Shown here: positions 35,353-49,065 of the stretch, in pieces
How the letters are laid out: each line of letters opens with the position of its first letter
Numbering within the stretch: position 1 is the stretch's first letter
NCBI GenBank assembly: GCA_008694505.1
Contig: VZDJ01007755.1
Span: 8,198,334-8,262,333 of the forward strand
Direction of reading: 5' to 3'
DNA length: 64,000 nt
Source of the DNA: Cyanoderma ruficeps
Lineage: Eukaryota > Chordata > Aves > Passeriformes > Timaliidae
Notes under the pieces: model-generated
What the model was told of the DNA's origin: nothing
Databases searched by the model: none
What the model saw: only the letters and a program-made list of their open reading frames with translations
Position numbers and translations under genes: made by a program

Positions 35353-36292
35353 GGAAGATTTATTTTTATTTTTCTTTTTTTTTAATAACTATTTCGATTT
35401 TTCATTTCAAATAAAATACCAAATACATTTTTACAATGTTTACAAGTCAAAGCACAAGTTCTGCAATGATTATCATTCACCTCTAGTCACTGTGCTTGTA
35501 CTGGGGCCAGGGAGAGGGGGTATCTACACTGTTCCATAAACACAAATGTGATCTTCCATCACTTTATTTCCTCAGTGGTGACTAAGGAGTATAAGCACAG
35601 TAACAATTCTTTTAGCACAATCAGTGTATAATGCAACAGTTTACAACAGACAACTGAGAAACTATTGGTCCACTCTGTTCAAATTGCTGTTTATCTGCCA
35701 ACTGTTATGTTAGTCTTAGTCACATAAATTGTGTACAAGAGAAGAAGAGTTAAATAACACAACTTGAATAGGAAAGAGCATACATTTTTAAGGCAAATTA
35801 ATAAGCAGCTTATGGTGTTTTTTTGTTAAACTATACCCCAACACAACCTAAAAATAAAATGTATGTTCTGCAACTGTCGATAATTATGTCTTCTTAAATT
35901 GATCTCCTCTATAAATTGATCAACATGGCTTTGAACCTGGTTATTTAAAATTGAAATAATTCCTCCCCCCAAATCCCCAAATATAGAAAGTGCATGACTT
36001 TATATGCGCCAAAACAAAACAAAAGGCAGCTGAGGTAGTTAGATGTAAAATGTATTTATGAAAAATAACTGAAAAACTAAAACAAGGACATATACAGTAA
36101 AAACCCACTCATTTGGAATTAATTTTATATCAGGCAACAACTTAAAGCAGGAAAATTTATGACTTCTGAAAAAAAAAGTAGTAATAACGTATGAATGAAA
36201 ACAGAATATTCCATTGGAATTTTAATTTCAAGTATTTGAATGTATTTGCATGTGCATTATTTTACAGGCTTTGTATAGTTTTAGGAAGTCAT

Positions 36293-36935
36293 TTACTTTT
36301 TATCAGGCATCACATGAGATCTGGGCTGACCTCTGGGACTGAAGCTCCTGGAAGGTAGAAATACACTGCAAGCGCCTGAAGGAATGCCACCATGTGCACC
36401 TGGGAGCACCACCATCTCACCTGAGGTGAACTTCACACACCCATTCTCTACTGAGCTCACCTGAGAGTGATGGGGCCAGGGATCCTGTGCCTGTGCCTCC
36501 TGGGGACTGATTGGATAGATGCCCTGGGAGCGTGCCTGGGATGTACCCACATGCCTGGATCCATGTGGGATGTGCCCATGTGGTGGGGATCCCGCATGTG
36601 ATGTTCCTGCAGAGCTGGTGTGTGCACACCTAACGCAGGCCGTGACCCTGTGCACCAAAGAGAGGATCAGCTTCCACTTTGGAGCACAGTCACAGCTCCT
36701 CATGGGTCCTCCTGCCTGTACCCAGCACCATTGCATTCCAGCTCTCACAGGGACCTTTTCTCATCTGGAGACATGTTACCAGTCTGGCAGACAGCACAGT
36801 CTCCAAGAAAGGGTTTGCTTGAGTCCACTGAGGATGAATTGGGATTTCAGCTCACATCATGGTCCCAGAGCTCCACCAACAGCCCCTGGCACAGAGGCAG
36901 ATCTATCTTTCCCTTCCATTCCTGTCTAGAAAGAC
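36293..36935. other. GC-rich island inside the AU-rich XKR4 3' region
   Basis: About 640 bases with clearly higher GC than both flanks. It includes imperfect internal repeats of a CATGTGGGATGTGCCCATG type near 36535-36605. Overlapping open frames occur on both strands but show only low-complexity composition and no family signature. It could be an unrecognised insertion or a locally structured UTR segment. Confidence 0.45.
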
Positions 36936-39154
36936 AAGCAGGCAGATTTCTTTAACAAAATGCCCAAATGGAGTGTGCATGTACATGGAAAGTCTTCAAA
37001 CTTTGGGAATGAAATTCACAAAAGAAGCCCCTACTTGTAGGAGACAGATCAATTTGGAGATGTTCCTGTCTTCAGTTGCAACAACCGAAAACCATCACAT
37101 TACTAAATGTGCAATGTGCCAGCTCTTCTGAGCCCTGCTGTTAGGTCCCTCTGCTGATGGCCACAACATGGGTATGTGCAATTTACTATCATGAATTCTG
37201 CACCGGGCTTGAAGAGCATCACAGCAGGGAGCATCACAAACTGAAATAGTTCTGGTGTGAGTGGTTTTCCTTTACTTTTTTTTTTTAAATTATCTTTTTA
37301 TTGGCTTGTGAAAAAGTAGGATTTGTACTTCTGAAGTGTGTGCATATGCCATTTTTTATTTTTGTTCTCTATTAAAAAAGGAAATCCTGAAGCCCTTTTT
37401 TCCCTCTTTTTTCTTTTTTTTTTTTTACCTTTAATTTTATCCTTCTAAGCTCACTGTGTTGTAAATATGATTTTCAAAAGTAATATGTGATTTTGGCCAG
37501 TTTAATCTCTGGCAACCCAAAATGAGGAGTCACTAATGTTCACAGAGTGTTGAATGTATGTACTATGGTGGCAGAGATGGTAATGGCCCATTACTCTTGG
37601 ACATCCTGCACATCATGGCCTTTTAATTTTTCCTGCTAGAGCTAGATGGAAAACTAGAAAGACTGGACTGTGAGATTTCTTGATGTGGAATGATATTGCA
37701 GCTTTCCCCAAAATGTTTGTCTGGAATTTCTGCTCAGTTGCTCAGATTTTTTGAACATGAAAGGGAGTGTCTCAGAGAAGTCAAGGTTTTATAGTTTTAT
37801 GTAAACCTAAGCAGAAAAAGGTGCTCTGATTTTGAAGAGGGGAGAAATATTTTTTCAGGTCTGATTTCGTAAAACACGAAGATGCTAAAAGGCACACTTT
37901 TGCAATGGATGTAAAAATAATTTTTCTGCATGTGAAATAACAGAAAAGACAATCCTCTACAGCCTAGGGAATCCAGCTCAATGTTTCAGAGTGTTGGAAT
38001 TGTGAGTACTTGACCTATGTAGACATCCTCTTCACTGTGTCATAACTTTCAGTTTCCACATTTCCTTTCAAAATACAAATAATATTTCCAAGTCTCAGTA
38101 CTCACAACCAACATTTGCCCCAAGGAGAAGCAGTCCCCCTTCCCATCACCAATTCAGTTGTGCCACTGGTAGCCATTGGAGAAACTGGCAGAGAAGAGGA
38201 TCTACCTGCACCTGCCTCATCCCTATTCTTGTGCCACTGAGCTGCCTCTGTCCAACTGCTGTGTGACCCAGCACTAAAGAATGAGATGGAATTTGTCAGG
38301 ATCCAAATGCTAGATCAATTTTGAGGGATTTCAGTGGTGAAGAATGACTGAAAAGTATCATGGAGGGCTGGAAAGCAGGCTGAACAGAAAAAGAGGACTC
38401 TTGCATGAGCTTAGGATAAAATTTCACTTCCCCAAATCGTCCAAGGTTTTCCCAGGAGTCCAGTGACTTGGACTTTACAGAAAGATGTATATTTGTCTTG
38501 AAACCAAAATTGAAACATATAGCTCAAGTGACAGTTTTTATTTAATAGAAAATATTAAAATATAATTAATATATTCACAAGCTATCCGAAAATTTAAACA
38601 GACATTTTAATTTATCCTGGAATCCAGTGAGGTAACTTGGCCTCATCCAGTGACTAACAGAATTGGAAGACCTAGGAATACCAAGGAATACTAAGACCTA
38701 GAAACGCCTTAGTATTATTTCCAGTAGACTATTTTTTTTCATACAAACCCTGATATTTCTTCCTCAGACATTTTCAATAACCTAGCCAAATCAGTACTGG
38801 GTGCACAAAGACTGAAAATTTCACTTGACAGTAAAGTTCTAGTGCACTGTAAAGTAGCTACTAAAGACATTCCTTAAAAAATAAATTTTATTTAGACTGG
38901 CATTGAGAAATTTAAAAGCAAAATGCCCACGTGCTTCCTTCTGGGACTTATTGGACTCCAGTAAAGTCAAAAGAAAGCAACCCATTTGCTGTGGTGGACC
39001 TTTGGAAGCCCTTTATGATTATAAACTGCCTATAGTCAAAGCAAATCCCAGTATAAAAAATGCTCCTTTCCAGAGCATTGGTGTAAGTATGACTTACTGT
39101 GCACCAGGCAATGTTTCTCCATTAGTCTTCTAAGACTTTCTTTTGGTTGGTTTT

Positions 39155-39190
39155 GTTTCTTTTTTTTTTTTTTTTTTTTNTTTTTTTTTT
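39155..39190. repeat. Poly-T tract with assembly ambiguity
   Basis: About 34 consecutive T residues with a single N at 39180. The N probably marks an unresolved homopolymer length. A second single N at 39604 also precedes a T run. Confidence 0.9.
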
Positions 39191-41541
39191 GCTTAGCTGT
39201 AGATTATTGAGGATGATTTTGTAAGCACAGCTGTTTCAAGTCTGTCTTTTAGGATCATTCACCTCATGTGAAAATTGCTTTGGAAGGCTCCCTTGTTTTA
39301 CTAATAGCCTAGTTTTTGCACGTTTCCCCATACCAGATCAAATCCACCAATTAACCTGAAAGCAGACTTGGAGTTCTGTATATTAAGAAATAGAGAGTGG
39401 AAGAACACACAAATTAGTTAGCCTTATCTGAATATAAGTTTTGCTGTAATGAATATGCTCTTTTTAATTATTACTGGGGTAATTAATATATTTTGTAGGA
39501 ATCCATTTGAAATATCCAGTGTGAATTAACTGACACGCTCCTTGCACATTGCAAATTTCAAGAGAACAATGTATGCTGAAGAAGAACAATTAAAAGTTGA
39601 GGGNTTTTTTTCTTAAATACAAGAAGATTACAGACAGCTGCACAAAGTCTCAAAGTACATGTCTACTCTGGAAAATTGCTATAAGGCCAGTATGATAATG
39701 AACCATGTTTATTGCATCCCAGAGGGTACCATTTCCAATGCACTTGGCTTACAGTGAGAAGATGAATCTCCCATTTGCTGATGCCACAGGTCAAATCCAG
39801 TAGTCAGACTTGGTTTTGCCTGGCTCTGCAGCATGTGAAATAACAACTGTTAAGTTAACATTTGATTAAAGAGGCAGGTGTGCAAGGATGGGAAGAACAA
39901 CAGAAGTGGCTGCCCTTGTTGAGACTATCTTACACACAGAATGGCACCTGCAGGAAAGTACAGTGATCCTCATTTGTTAGAATAAACATTAGCTTGTTAA
40001 TAATACAGAACTCAGAGAATAGACAGCAAAATATCTGTCCCCTCAAGCAGAACAAATTACACAGGGGACAGTTTCTGCCCTTGAGAATCAATGGGAATTG
40101 ATTTAAAGGAACTACAGTCCTGTCAAAGAAGAACTGCAGTGGAATGGCAGATCCTTGTTTGCTAATCCAAAATGATCCCTGTTATGGGCTGTTCTGTGAG
40201 TCAGAAATTACCTCAGGAACAAAAGATACCAATTTTTAGGTTGCTATGGGCATATAGCAAGGTTGTGGAATGATGAAGTAAAATCAGCTGACCTGAAGTA
40301 AAATCAAGATATGACAGCTGTCTTTTTAATAAAAATTCCTGCTTTGCAATTGAGAAAATTACTTCAGTGTTTGCATTTTTAACCCGGTTTTCCATCTTAA
40401 CTATAGAAGTTATCCCATAGCCAGGTGTCATGCAAAGGAATTTTTGAGTTTTCTACTATGACATGAGTAAAGAAAATTTCTTAGATAACCTGAGCATTGC
40501 CTTTTGTCATTGGTGAGGTTTCCATATGAGACTCATACACACAAGAGAAAAATGCAAGCAAGGAAAAATATCAGAACAGTGTCTAGTAAACTTTGCCAAC
40601 CTTTCTGAATAAATCTTTGAAGAAAACAGACTTATTCAACAGACCTGATATGAATAAGTGATATGCTACACTTATGGACCATGCATGAGGTTACAGGTAA
40701 CTCCACAGTGTTTTCTACTGAAATCAGGATGAGACTGTTTCTGCTACTAAACAAGCAAGAATTGATGATAATATCTAATACAACTGGAAGTCTTTCAGCA
40801 GTAATTTCCATGACGAGCTGAGTGACAGAATACCTGAGCACGAACAAATGCTATGAAGGCTCACCTACTCTAAAGCTTCACAGCTCTTTCCTAATTATAA
40901 GGCTTCTACCACATCTACTGATCTCCATTTTCTCTATTTTTTTCCCTGCTCTATGCCTTTGCACTGTCCCGTTCATGTGTTCCTCAGCTGTGCATGAAGT
41001 GGATGTGAGGATTATTAGCAATAAAGGAACACACACCTGCAAATCCACTATTTGCTCATGGACATACTGTGTGAGAAATTGAGAGCATAAGAAAATGCAC
41101 AACCAGTTCAACAACACCGAGCCTGTAATACTTCATATACAGAAAGGACCATCTTTTGAGCCTATTCTAAACCTTATATTTCTTGTGGAAGCCATCTGAG
41201 ATTTATCCTCCATAAAGAAGGCAAAAAGGCTTTCTGACCCATAATCTATTATAAAGGTCTATCATTTCTAAATCTAACAATAGCTGGCATAACTGCCATA
41301 CAAAATCCTTGTTTCCTGGGCCTTAGTTTGAGACACTTTTGTATCTTATTGCTAAAAAACAAGTCCTGTAATAGCAACAAAGTTATATCTAGGAAGTATC
41401 TATCACTGTCGCCCTGTGTGTTTCAGTTAGTTTGTAACACATAAAGAATTTTCTCAGTCAATACCTTTCCCCGAGGAGAGAGTAATTGCACCATAAATAG
41501 TATTTTGGCATCAAGGTTTGTTGGTTTGAGTTTTGGTGGAG

Positions 41542-41576
41542 GTTTGTTTGTTTGTTTCTTTCTTTCTTTCTTTTTC
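41542..41576. repeat. (TTTG)n(TTTC)n microsatellite
   Basis: A compound tetranucleotide repeat of about 35 bases, TTTG units followed by TTTC units, inside the inferred XKR4 3' UTR. Confidence 0.9.
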
Positions 41577-44070
41577 TGTGAAAAGACTCTGCTCCTCCTT
41601 TTATCCACTGAAACAGCAGGGGCAGCTTTTCCACAGTGTTTCACAAACATCTCTTAATCTTGACCAGAGGAATCATCCTTTTTCTTTCCTGTCTTTTTGA
41701 TCTCTGGCCTCCCTTGCTAAGGTCACTAGAGGAGATGCTTCCACAATAAAATGTGTGTACAGATTACTCACATGTGTGCTCTGTGCAGCCTGACTGGAGG
41801 GGGCTGTGACATTATCCCACCTGAAAATTCTGTATCAGGAGGATCCCAAGCCAGAGCTCTTGCTGAGTCCCATGTTGCTGTAATTGTGTTCCAACAAGTA
41901 CCAGAGTTGTAAAATATTAAACCACCCTCTCATTCTTGCTGATTTTTATAAAACCATGAGTGTACTAACCTACACTGTTTCTGATGGTGAAAAAAATTCA
42001 GTGCTTTGCTGATCACAAGCGTTCCATAATTCAGATATCACTGTAAGCAGCATTACTTTTTTTACATTCTGCTTCATGTCAAAGTAGCTAAAATCCACCT
42101 GTGTGTTAAAAGCAATAAAACCCCAATATTTTCTTCATTCATTCACCCAGTTCTTTGTGCTGTTGCTAAATGCAGCATGTTTTTTATTACAGTAATTTCT
42201 CCAGGATAAACAGTTGCACAATCAGTACAGCCATCTCAAAAATGAAATTTTACTGCTGCTAGATAGAATGATTTTTTAGCTGATAAGATGAATAAATCAC
42301 CAGAAGGAAATTTGGCTGGTTTCACATTGGTAACTAAAGCTGTCCCAACCCTAGTAATCCTCTTTAAAATACAACTCCTTGCATATATGAAACAAATCAA
42401 ATAGATAAATGTTTCACAAGATGAATGATGAAAGCTTAGCTAGGATGAATTTACTATGTTGCACTTCTTCTAGTTCTCTCTTTCCAGTGTGGGCACCTCA
42501 CTGAACACAGCTAACAATGGCTTTTTTTTTTTTTTTAATCTCCTGAACTGATTAATATTTGCTCACAGGGCCTTGATTACTGTATTACAAGCTACAGATT
42601 TGCAAGATTAAAAATGCCTGTTGAATTAATTAGCTGCAAATCAACCTAAGCATAGCTTGACAAGTTCCAAGCAGTTCCAATAAAATAAAAAAGAAGGAAT
42701 CGATTGCAACCACAAATACATATGCCAATATGTTGGCACTTTATGATTATATATAGTGGCACCTGCCCTCTCTGCTGACAAAGGAAGATTTTTCATTGTC
42801 CATCCAGTGCTATCCAAAGGTTCAATCCTGCCCAGGTTGGTGTGGCAATCTCACCAATAGCTGAAGTGTTCTCAGTGAAATGTGTCCCATGGCCCAGCCC
42901 AATAACCCAGGGAGAACTAAAGCTGGAAACAAGCTGCCTGCTTTGTCTTCACTTTCAGCCAGAGTGAACATCACAGTGCTGGTGCCAGGAGTAATCCCAG
43001 CACATGTGGATGCTGGCTGGCAGGAAGACGATGTGTATCCCAAAGTGGAAATTCAGGGAGGATGTTGAAAGTCATTAGCGTCTGCTTTTGAACTTTTCTT
43101 CTGTAGGTACTGCCATTGTCTCACCCAGTCTTGACAATTTTAGATCTCTCTGACCATGTAACAGATCTCCTTGGAAACCTACTAGTTTTTTCAAACATTG
43201 TCCTTAATACTGAGTGGTGCCACAGGTCACAAACTCTGACCTGTGACATATATCTGAACTTCAGGGAAGCAAGTGCTTACACTGGCTAGTAGTCTCTTCC
43301 TCAGCTGCATAAAATTTAAAATTAATTATTGTCAAATATTGTCTGAGAAACAGTCTGGGATTGACATGAAATAATGCAGAACATATTGAAAAAAGCATCA
43401 GTAGCTGGAATTTCAGAAATGGTTACTGTATATGTATGGTACATTTAAATTGACAGGAGTATCATTTTCAAATACATGCATTTGAAATTTATCTTCAGTA
43501 CATAATCTGTGCAAGAGGAAGTCTTTCCTTCTGACAGCTTGCATTAGGAAACTGCATATGTGTTGGATAACAAACCCAATTAGCATTCTTCAGTCAAAAT
43601 GCAAGTAAACCATCCTAATTATTGCAGGTTATTTCCTTCATAAACTACTGACAATAATAACTGATAGTGAAACAAATACAACCAATATTACATTACATGA
43701 AACAAAAGTTTAATTGATCCTTTTGCCATTTTTCTATATGATTTTTTTTTGAATAAGTAGATGTGAAAAAATCCTTTTTTATTTTACACAATTATCCCTG
43801 TCCTATACTTTTACCAAAATATTTAAGATATGAAATATAGCATTAGACATATTTTATCTATAGCTTTTTCTTAAAGTGCTGGCACACTAAATCACAAGGC
43901 TGTTTCCAGTAATGATTGGAATGTATTTTCCAATAATATAATTTTCTTTTTTGCTGTTAGCACTTGGTTAACCTTGATGACAATGTTCCTAATCCTTTTT
44001 TTGTTTTAGGCTTAGGAATTAAATGAACTGTAATACTCAATCCTAATAGAATCTCAGGACTCACTGTTGT

Positions 44071-44131
44071 GTGTATACACAAACACACACACACACACAT
44101 ATATACACACATGTGTATATATATATATATA
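44071..44131. repeat. (CA)n/(TA)n compound microsatellite
   Basis: A CA run followed by ATATAC and a TA run. Alternating purine-pyrimidine sequence of this kind can adopt Z-DNA or cruciform structure. Confidence 0.9.
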
Positions 44132-47100
44132 AAATGCATTTGAAACGGTAAATTTACTTCCAAGCATGAGATAAAGTCCTACTATTTTTACTATGGTAAA
44201 ACCAAACACTTTCACACAGGGTATTCATTATAGAGTGCTGTGGACACTGAATATCTTGCATTCACCATAACCTGGGCTATTTGCACACAACTGTGGTTCA
44301 AATGTACTGTCCAGAGAAACCATGTCTGCTCCACATGCTTTGCTAGATTGCACAGAGCCTCTTTGCCCTTTGCTCAGCCCAAATTGATCTTTGTTTGGCA
44401 AAGAAACTGGGATCTCAAAGTGTATGGAACTTGGGCTCAGGGAACTACAGATAAGCTGCAAGTGTAGCGCTGGTGTCCATACAAAGCCTGCCTGAGCTCC
44501 AAAGAAAAACCATGTGAACATGGCCAGAGCAGCACACAGGGCATTAATAGACCTGATTCAAAGCAGCATGTAGAGATTCAGGCTTTGTCACAGTGCTAAC
44601 CATGTCCACACAGCTTTTGGTCAGGTTGGAAGGTGAGCAAAGTGATTTTGTTTCTGCCCCAGATGTTTACCGCAGACATTACTCTGGCTGGGTGTAGGCA
44701 ATGGCACTGAATGGCAATCTTCAGAGTCCTCAACACTAAAGGGACTGAACACGTCATAATACTAGAAGTATGTCTACACTGCACATGTCTACATTTGTAT
44801 GTCCACATTTACATTCTCCAAAAAGAGGAAGAACGGTTCAAAATATGAGGCAGGGAGCATTGCCCTTCTCCTCACCAGCATGCAGCCCTATATCCTCCCC
44901 CTGAGAGATAGCAGCTGAAGATATGAATCATTGCTAGCTGAAGAGATCACTATATCTGGCTCTCCCCTTGGTCTCTGCTTACCACTAATTTACTGCTGGA
45001 AAAGCCCTCATGAGTATTTCAGTGCAAAGCTCCATCTGATAGCACCACAGAGGACCCAACTCTTTCAGTTAAGATGGGCAGGAGAATACCTGCTCAGAGG
45101 ATCCTGGCAGGCTTAGGTGGGAGATAGGAGCTGAGCTAACTTTGTGCTGTGAAGACCAAGTTGTATCTGACCAAATCCAGGAGGTGAATTTTAGGTCCTT
45201 GAGCATCTGGCATTAGAAATGTTCAGGAGCTCCTAGTTAGTGCAGTTTGGAGGAACACAGTACGAGCCTGAGACTCCTGACGTGCCTGTGCTGACATCTG
45301 CACCTGTGCTGCAATTTACCAGGCAGCTGGTCCCCAGGTGGTGTGGCTCTCATCCAGCTCATGCACATGGTTCTCCTCTCTTTTGTGAGCTCTTTGGTGC
45401 ATGAGGTGGGGGAGAGAGTGCTGGACTACGACCAGGCCTTGCCCTGAGCAGACTTGGAGCACAAAAACACAGTCTATGCCTTGCCTTGGCACTGTGTTAC
45501 GTCTCTGCATGCTCTTCTAGACCTTCAACTAGCAGCTTTTTTACCTTGAGGAAATCACTGATCTGTGAAATTCTGTTTTGCAGTGCTGTTACACACTAGG
45601 TGGCTGAGTGGACACACCTATTTCATGCTAAAAAATGCTTTTGTGAGGTTTAGTTCAGTGCAGAAAACTACCTCAAACTCAATGCTTTGTTGAAAATATG
45701 TGGGCTTTCCTACAGCAGAACAGATCTTGTGTAGAAAAGCTGCTAGCACACCTAGAGCTGCAGCATGCCAGAAGCAATTGCTTCTGAAGTTATTTCCTCT
45801 GAAATAAGAGGCTGAAACCTACAGATACAGAAAACTTACAGCAGTCATATCTTTGTTTCTGGGAATGTTGCATTTTGTTACACTGACAAATCTGTTACAT
45901 TTTAAAATTTATTCCAACCATTCCTTGAAATGAAATTTTTGGTTACACTTTAAAGTTTCTTGGCTGGTTTTATTTTACGTTACCTTGCACGTAGAAGTTG
46001 AGACTTGATCTTTCCATTAGTTGGTCACTTACATCACAATTTCTTGTAAATCTCTCTCAATGAATATAGCAACTGTAAGTCTGCTGTAATTATACACAAG
46101 CTTCTCTTTGACATCTCTGGCTCATGCAAACCACCTCGTACGTTTTGTGAGGAGGACTTTTTGCCCTGAATCTTGCATATCTGTTCTCTTTGCCCTAGGA
46201 TTCAGAGAAAGCACATGGTTTACTAGGGGGTACAGAAGATCATCTGTGTAAGAATGAAATGCTGAGCATTTAGAGCAAAATATAAGTACAGGAGCCAAGC
46301 CCACACAGTCAGAAAAAGTTACTTTCAATGAATGTACTGGTCAGGAATTGGCTTTTGTAAGAATCACTGGAAATGATTGGTTTCAGAGACATTTTTCAAA
46401 GTCTTTTTAAAAGGATCACAAAACAGCAACTCAGTCAAAGTGGGTATGTTCTTGAATGTTTGAACTAAAAAGGAAAGAATAAGAAATCTTTGATTCATGC
46501 TGAGTCAGCACTAAGTTTAGCCTATATATTTCAGGTTGAGCCAAGCGCCATGCAGGCTTTTTGGCATTAAGCAGATCTCCAGCTGAGTTCACTTTGGAGT
46601 GAAGACTTCCACTACCATGGTCTGAATTCATGTAGTTCACTCTAGGCCAGGGCCTGATTTTGACATATTCATACCAATGAAGAAATCTCACCAAAGGCCT
46701 GCACTGAGGTTACTGAGGTAAAACAGATGGTGCCAGGGGATCCCTCATATGTTGAAACAGCTTTGTAAATGATCTCTTCATCAGTAACACTATTCCCCTA
46801 ACTTTGCATGAACAGGGCTTTGTAATGTCATCTCTGTCTCTCCTGTAATGAAGTCTGCTCATACCAGAGGTGAGAAATTACCTCAGAAGCAGATCACTCA
46901 GCAATTTGCAGCCAAATGAAAATGATGGCAGAATTAGTTTTAAAAAAATTACTATGTGCACTGCAGTAATCTGTTGTGCCGTTCTTTTTTTTTTTAATTC
47001 CCAGATATAAAAGAATCTTTTCTCATTTTGCATTTTATTTCTTTTATCAGAATAAAGAGATGGATCCAATGTCGCAATGAAAAGATAGAGTTCTATAAAC

Positions 47101-49014
47101 AATCAGGGGAGGATTTTATAACTTAATGTCTCTGGTACACAAATGGCTGTTTGCCACTTACTCCATTTGGCTTTCTGCTGATAGCATGGGTTCTATGTGA
47201 GCCAGTATAATTGCTACAAGTAGTGAAATTAAATGGCTTATTGTGAATTGAGACAATTCTTCCCATGCATTGTTACACTGCAGAATTAGTAATTGCAGTG
47301 TTGGCCTTGTAGGTTCTTGGACATGTGTTGCAATTATTTTCATCACACACATCTTGTAGGGGTTTAAGTTACATAAGCTTGTTTAGATGGATGCACAGGT
47401 GCAATTTATTCTGCTTCCCACCATGCACAGGAGTAAGAGAGGCAGCAGTAGGACCCCAGGAATCTGCTGAAGTCTTTTCCTTGGCATTGTGCAGGCAGTG
47501 CAGGGGGTGCAGAGTAAATCACAGCATCTCAGTCGCTCTGGATTGCACAGCTTCAGGCAGGGAGCAGAGAAAGGGCAGTGGCTTTGGAAGCTGAATCACT
47601 GGCAGAGCCAACTAAAACTCAGTGCCACTTTTAAGGCTCTTTAGGAGAGATATGATCGAATCACAAACACTTCAAACTCGTTTAATTTGTCTTCTAAAAA
47701 CCCCAACAGTCTAGTCGTGAATATTTGCTGGCCAATAAAAAGTAAATGAGCATATTGCATGATTGGGAGTCCCTTTCCAAATAAAGCAGCACTTCTACCT
47801 TTAGTACCACTTATGCATTGCTCTTTTGGGGAGATAATGATGTGTTAGAAAGACCATCGTATGTTTTAAACTAATACAGGTTTAATAGCTATTCACCACA
47901 TATTAAAAATTAAATTGCCAATAAAATGGTAATTTTCCTCCTCTGTTCAAAAGTTTACAAAATCAGGCAGATGAGGCCTAGCATTAAATTTTGGAAGGAA
48001 ATTTTTCTCAAATTTTATAAAAATTAATAGAAAAATTGTCAACAAAAATATTGTATATGCCATCAAGTCCATATAACCCAGGCAAAGAACATTGTTCTGT
48101 CACAAGAAGCATATTTAAATTAACATAAACAAAACTGGAAATTAGGTTTTTTCATTATTAAATATGTATGGAAAGAAAGTATTGCACATATTTGTAAAGA
48201 ACATTTTTAAGAAAAATTTTCCCATCACAGATCAAACAGCTTTTAAAATAAGTAAAAAGTTTTCTCTTACATTTTTTACATGTTTTCTGAATGAACATGG
48301 GTATACATAACCTTTATTTAACTAGTGATAGTAGTTGAATTGTCTTTTCTGCAACAGACAAATTCACAGCTCTTAAAATTTTAGGACCCAAGTTTTTAAC
48401 CAGATAAATTATCATTAAGTCTGCTGCTAACTTTGTTTGGTTCATTAGAACAATGCTCCCATAAGTCTTACTTCTACAAATAGATGTGATTGCTTTTCTT
48501 TACCAGAATGTAAATATGAGAATATGAATGTTTTTATTTTCCTCTATTCTGATGTGACATTTAAAAGACCTGATTTTTTCATTTCGAAAGCAAAAGTTCA
48601 GGTTTTTTACAAGTCCTTTATTTAATTTTGTTTTTGCTATTGCTGTCTCAGTTGAACTTTACTGATTTTAGAACTGTCTGTGTTGCAAAAAGAAAAGTGC
48701 ATATTGATTATTGACTGTCCATAAGGCCATAATGGAATTTCAGCATGGACTATGTTTAATCTTGGCAATTTCTATAAAAAATTCTTTCAGGTTTTAATGT
48801 GACTACTCACAGCAATGAAGATTAGGAAACTGTCCATGTAGTCATCAGAGTGTTTAAATTTCAGTTGCTGCCCTGTTCTCAGTGCAGGTAACACTGAGGT
48901 TATGAATGTGAGACAGCAAGATTTTGGATAGCAGATTTTGACTTTGTGCATAATAACTTCTACCCCTGCCTCAAACCGCCAGATTGAATTCTGAGGACAA
49001 GGTGTATATATGTA

Positions 49015-49065
49015 GTGCTGCATATATATAAATATATATAAATGTATATACGCAAACACACATAT
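49015..49065. repeat. (TA)-rich imperfect microsatellite
   Basis: Interrupted TATATA/AAATATATA units over about 50 bases in the inferred XKR4 3' UTR. Confidence 0.75.

Noticed and set aside
36293..36955. Overlapping open frames of 111-151 codons on both strands
   Set aside because: Composition-driven in a GC-rich patch with no conserved motif. Kept only as a compositional finding.
44071..44131. (CA)n/(TA)n run as a functional element
   Set aside because: An ordinary microsatellite with no further support.
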